A stretch of 8,215 nt of DNA from Ruminococcaceae bacterium UBA1785. Its GTDB lineage: Bacteria; Bacillota; Clostridia; Oscillospirales; Acutalibacteraceae. The stretch covers positions 1 through 8,215 of the forward strand of contig DCGF01000069.1 of assembly GCA_002314555.1 (NCBI GenBank). Direction: 5' to 3'. Of this stretch, positions 6,698-8,215 are shown in pieces (the first letter of the stretch is position 1; every line of letters starts with the position of its first letter). The notes beneath the pieces are model-generated. The model ran no database searches. It was not told the DNA's origin and worked only from the letters and a program-made list of their open reading frames with translations. Made by a program: the position numbers and the translations under genes.

Positions 6698-7956
6698 AAA
6701 AACTCTCCTTAATCAAAAAGATTTGTTTTGTAGTATTGGCTATTGCCTTACTAATGTCATCATTGGTAGTTCCAGTTTTTGCTGCATCTAGTAGTTCTGA
6801 CGTTCTTTATCTCAAGGATTATCAAATCGATAAAGATTATTATGCGAATAATCCTTATAGGGGAACAACTATAAACGTTTACAACTGGGGCGAATACATC
6901 TCCGATGGCTCAGAGGATTCACTCGACGTAAATAAGTACTTTGAAGAACTCACTGGTATTAAAGTTAACTATACAAACTTTGATAGTAATGAGGATATGT
7001 ATGCAAAGATTAAGAGTGGTGGCGCAAACTACGACGTCTGTATCCCATCAGATTATATGATTGAGCGTATGATCGAAGAGGGAATGCTCTTAAAGCTTGA
7101 CTACAGCAACATACCAAACGCTAATAACATCTTAGATGAGTACAAATCACTCTACTTTGATCCTGACAACGAGTACACAGTTACATATAACGTAGGTTAT
7201 GTAGCGCTCGCATATAACACAAAACTTATGGATGAGGCTCCTGACAGTTGGAGTATCCTTTGGGATGAAGAATATGTTGGTCAAATCCTCATGTTTAATA
7301 ACCCAAGAGATGGTTTCGCTATAGCGCAATGTCTCCTCGGTCAGGATTTAAATATGACAAGTTTTGACGAATGGCAGCTTGCCTATGATAAACTTCTTGA
7401 ACAGAAACCTGTAGTTCGTTCATATGTTATGGATGAGGTCTTTAACATTATGGAAAGTGGCGCTGCTGCTGTTGCACCGTACTATGTAGGCGACATCTTA
7501 ACTATGATGGATAATAACGAGGATCTCGCTGTAGCTTTCCCTAAAGAGGGCGCTAACATCTTTGTTGACTGTATGTGTATTCCAACTACATGTCAGAACA
7601 AAGGCGCTGCAGAGCTCTATATAAACTTTATGGAGGAAGCTGAGGTTGCACTAGCAAACGCTGAATACATCTGTTATGCAACTCCTAATAAAATAGTTCG
7701 TAACCTCGATGAATATAGTCTTCGTGAAAGTGATATTCTCTATCCAGACCCATCAGTTACTGAAAACTATCAGTACTTCCATAATCTTCCATCTGAGACA
7801 CAGAACCTTATGGCAAACCTCTGGTCTGACTTGAAAGTTGATGGAGATTCAAATTCTTCAACATATATTGGACTCGGCGTTTTCTGTGCTTTAGCGGCAG
7901 CTTTTGGTGCATATAAAGTGATTAAGAAAAAGCGCAGAGAGAAGTATTACGACTAG
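6694..7956 (+). CDS. potD: Spermidine/putrescine-binding protein PotD, C-terminally membrane-anchored
   Basis: A 420-residue extracytoplasmic solute-binding protein. Residues 1-30 form a signal peptide (KKLSLIKK, a hydrophobic core, then VPVFA). Its only cysteine (Cys11) is before the core, so there is no lipobox and no lipoprotein anchor. After a linker (31-58) comes the binding domain: INVYNWGEY (60-68), IPSDY (117-121), NPRDGF (203-208), IFVDCMCIP (289-297) and YATPN (328-332). Set against E. coli PotD from memory, the conserved Trp, Glu and Tyr of NWxEY, the Ser/Tyr of PSxY, an Asp after IF and the Tyr before TPN are kept, while several other pocket residues differ. Residues 391-410 form a second hydrophobic segment followed by KKKRRE, a stop-transfer signal that would tether the protein by its C-terminus. 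E. coli PotD is about 350 residues, so the excess lies in the linker and anchor. GGAGGG (6681-6686) is seven bases before the ATG. The exact polyamine is not certain. Confidence 0.9.
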   Translation: MKKLSLIKKICFVVLAIALLMSSLVVPVFAASSSSDVLYLKDYQIDKDYYANNPYRGTTINVYNWGEYISDGSEDSLDVNKYFEELTGIKVNYTNFDSNEDMYAKIKSGGANYDVCIPSDYMIERMIEEGMLLKLDYSNIPNANNILDEYKSLYFDPDNEYTVTYNVGYVALAYNTKLMDEAPDSWSILWDEEYVGQILMFNNPRDGFAIAQCLLGQDLNMTSFDEWQLAYDKLLEQKPVVRSYVMDEVFNIMESGAAAVAPYYVGDILTMMDNNEDLAVAFPKEGANIFVDCMCIPTTCQNKGAAELYINFMEEAEVALANAEYICYATPNKIVRNLDEYSLRESDILYPDPSVTENYQYFHNLPSETQNLMANLWSDLKVDGDSNSSTYIGLGVFCALAAAFGAYKVIKKKRREKYYD

Positions 7957-8069
7957 ATGCAAGTTTATTAAAATTGTTGTTAATTTTTAGCTTGTTTTCT
8001 TTTATGTTTTAATATTTTTAGTTTGCTTATTTATATTTAATTTTTCTTTAAATAATATATAAAAAGTAA
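7957..8069. other. AT-rich spacer after potD, no clear terminator
   Basis: This stretch is nearly all A and T, with T-runs on the + strand. The only hairpin near the potD stop is AAAATT (7970-7975) with AATTTT (7982-7987), six A-T pairs around a six-base loop, followed by TAGCTTGTTTTCTTTT. Without any G-C pair it is too weak to call an intrinsic terminator with confidence. I see no open reading frame with a ribosome binding site here on either strand. Confidence 0.5.
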
Positions 8070-8098
8070 TTGACAATGCATAACTGCTTTGTTATAAT
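8070..8098 (+). promoter_or_regulatory. Strong promoter for tRNA-Leu
   Basis: TTGACA (8070-8075), a 17-base spacer and TATAAT (8093-8098) match the sigma-A consensus perfectly, with the TG of an extended -10 displaced by one base (TGTTATAAT, TG at 8090-8091). An AT-rich stretch lies upstream, as in UP-element-like regions of stable RNA promoters. Transcription would begin near 8105, inside the palindrome CAACGTTG (8102-8109), giving a leader of about 33 bases before the mature tRNA 5' end. Confidence 0.9.
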
Positions 8099-8108
8099 AA
8101 TCAACGTT

Positions 8109-8137
8109 GCGTGAGGGAAATATCCCATGCGTAGCAT
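8109..8137 (+). other. Structured 5' leader of the tRNA precursor
   Basis: Two mutually exclusive hairpins can be drawn. One pairs GGGA (8115-8118) with TCCC (8123-8126) around AATA and extends outward through a mismatch and wobble pairs to 8110/8131. The other pairs ATGC (8127-8130) with GCAT (8134-8137) and abuts the first base of the mature tRNA. CATGCG also occurs twice nine bases apart (8126-8131 and 8135-8140), the second copy entering the acceptor stem. RNase P would remove this leader. Folding is judged by eye. Confidence 0.45.
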
Positions 8138-8215
8138 GCGAGAGTGGCGGAATCGGCAGACGCGCACGTTTGAGGGGCGTGTGGGGCGACTCGTACGGGT
8201 TCAAGTCCCGTCTCT
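8138..8215 (+). tRNA. tRNA-Leu (anticodon GAG), 3' end cut by the window
   Basis: Acceptor strand GCGAGAG (8138-8144), D-arm GCG...CGC (8147-8163) containing the GG pair, anticodon stem CACGT (8165-8169) with GCGTG (8177-8181), and loop TTGAGGG with anticodon GAG at 8172-8174, reading CUC and CUU codons. A 13-base variable region (8182-8194) with a small stem marks this as a class II tRNA, as leucine tRNAs are. The T-arm is ACGGG (8195-8199), loop TTCAAGT, CCCGT (8207-8211). The window ends after CTCT of the 3' acceptor strand, so three paired bases, the discriminator and any encoded CCA lie outside. Confidence 0.95.

Noticed and set aside
7831..7956. Sortase-type cell-wall sorting signal at the PotD C-terminus
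   Set aside because: The hydrophobic segment and basic tail resemble one, but no LPXTG-like motif precedes the segment; a plain transmembrane anchor fits better.
1..8215. CRISPR array, insertion sequence, prophage, toxin-antitoxin or defence island
   Set aside because: No spaced direct repeats, transposase or integrase motifs or paired small toxin/antitoxin genes were seen; the tRNA at the right edge is cut off, so an integration site beyond the window cannot be judged.

Overview
The window looks like a chromosomal segment of a low-GC, Gram-positive anaerobe, probably a member of the Clostridia such as a gut Oscillospiraceae or Lachnospiraceae relative. Evidence: AT-rich DNA, strong AGGAGG-type ribosome binding sites before almost every gene, sigma-A-like promoters, an extracytoplasmic solute-binding protein made as a membrane-tethered protein, and a cytidylate-kinase-like protein of a type common in Clostridia. 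The taxonomic call is inference; there is no rRNA or marker gene to settle it.

Layout. (1) 85-1338 (+): an unrecognised single-pass membrane protein with a large extracytoplasmic part and an extreme acidic/aromatic C-terminus. (2) 1362-1383: a hairpin with U-tracts on both strands, serving as a shared terminator for two convergent genes. (3) 1403-1690 (-): a small zinc-ribbon-like protein with its own TTGACA-N17-TAAAAT promoter. (4) 1715-1848: a divergent promoter region. The rightward promoter has an extended -10 element embedded in a 21-bp imperfect inverted repeat, a candidate operator. (5) 1849-7956 (+): six tightly packed genes with gaps of 17-24 bp or 4-bp ATGA overlaps, probably one operon. 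They are an ArsB/NhaD/SLC13-type ion or anion permease, a cytidylate-kinase-like protein, then potA-potB-potC-potD, a complete spermidine/putrescine-type ABC importer. (6) 7957-8137: an AT-rich spacer without a convincing terminator, then a perfect-consensus promoter (TTGACA-N17-TATAAT). (7) 8138 to the window end: tRNA-Leu(GAG), cut off by the window edge.

How the genes work together. PotD captures polyamine outside the cell, PotB and PotC form the membrane channel, and PotA powers transport by ATP hydrolysis. The two leading genes add a secondary transporter and a putative nucleotide kinase to the same transcript; their functional link to polyamine uptake is unknown and is the main biological question here. 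The PotD-like protein is unusual in having a normal signal peptide without a lipobox and a C-terminal transmembrane anchor with a basic tail. No CRISPR array, insertion sequence, phage gene or clearly novel defence system was seen.
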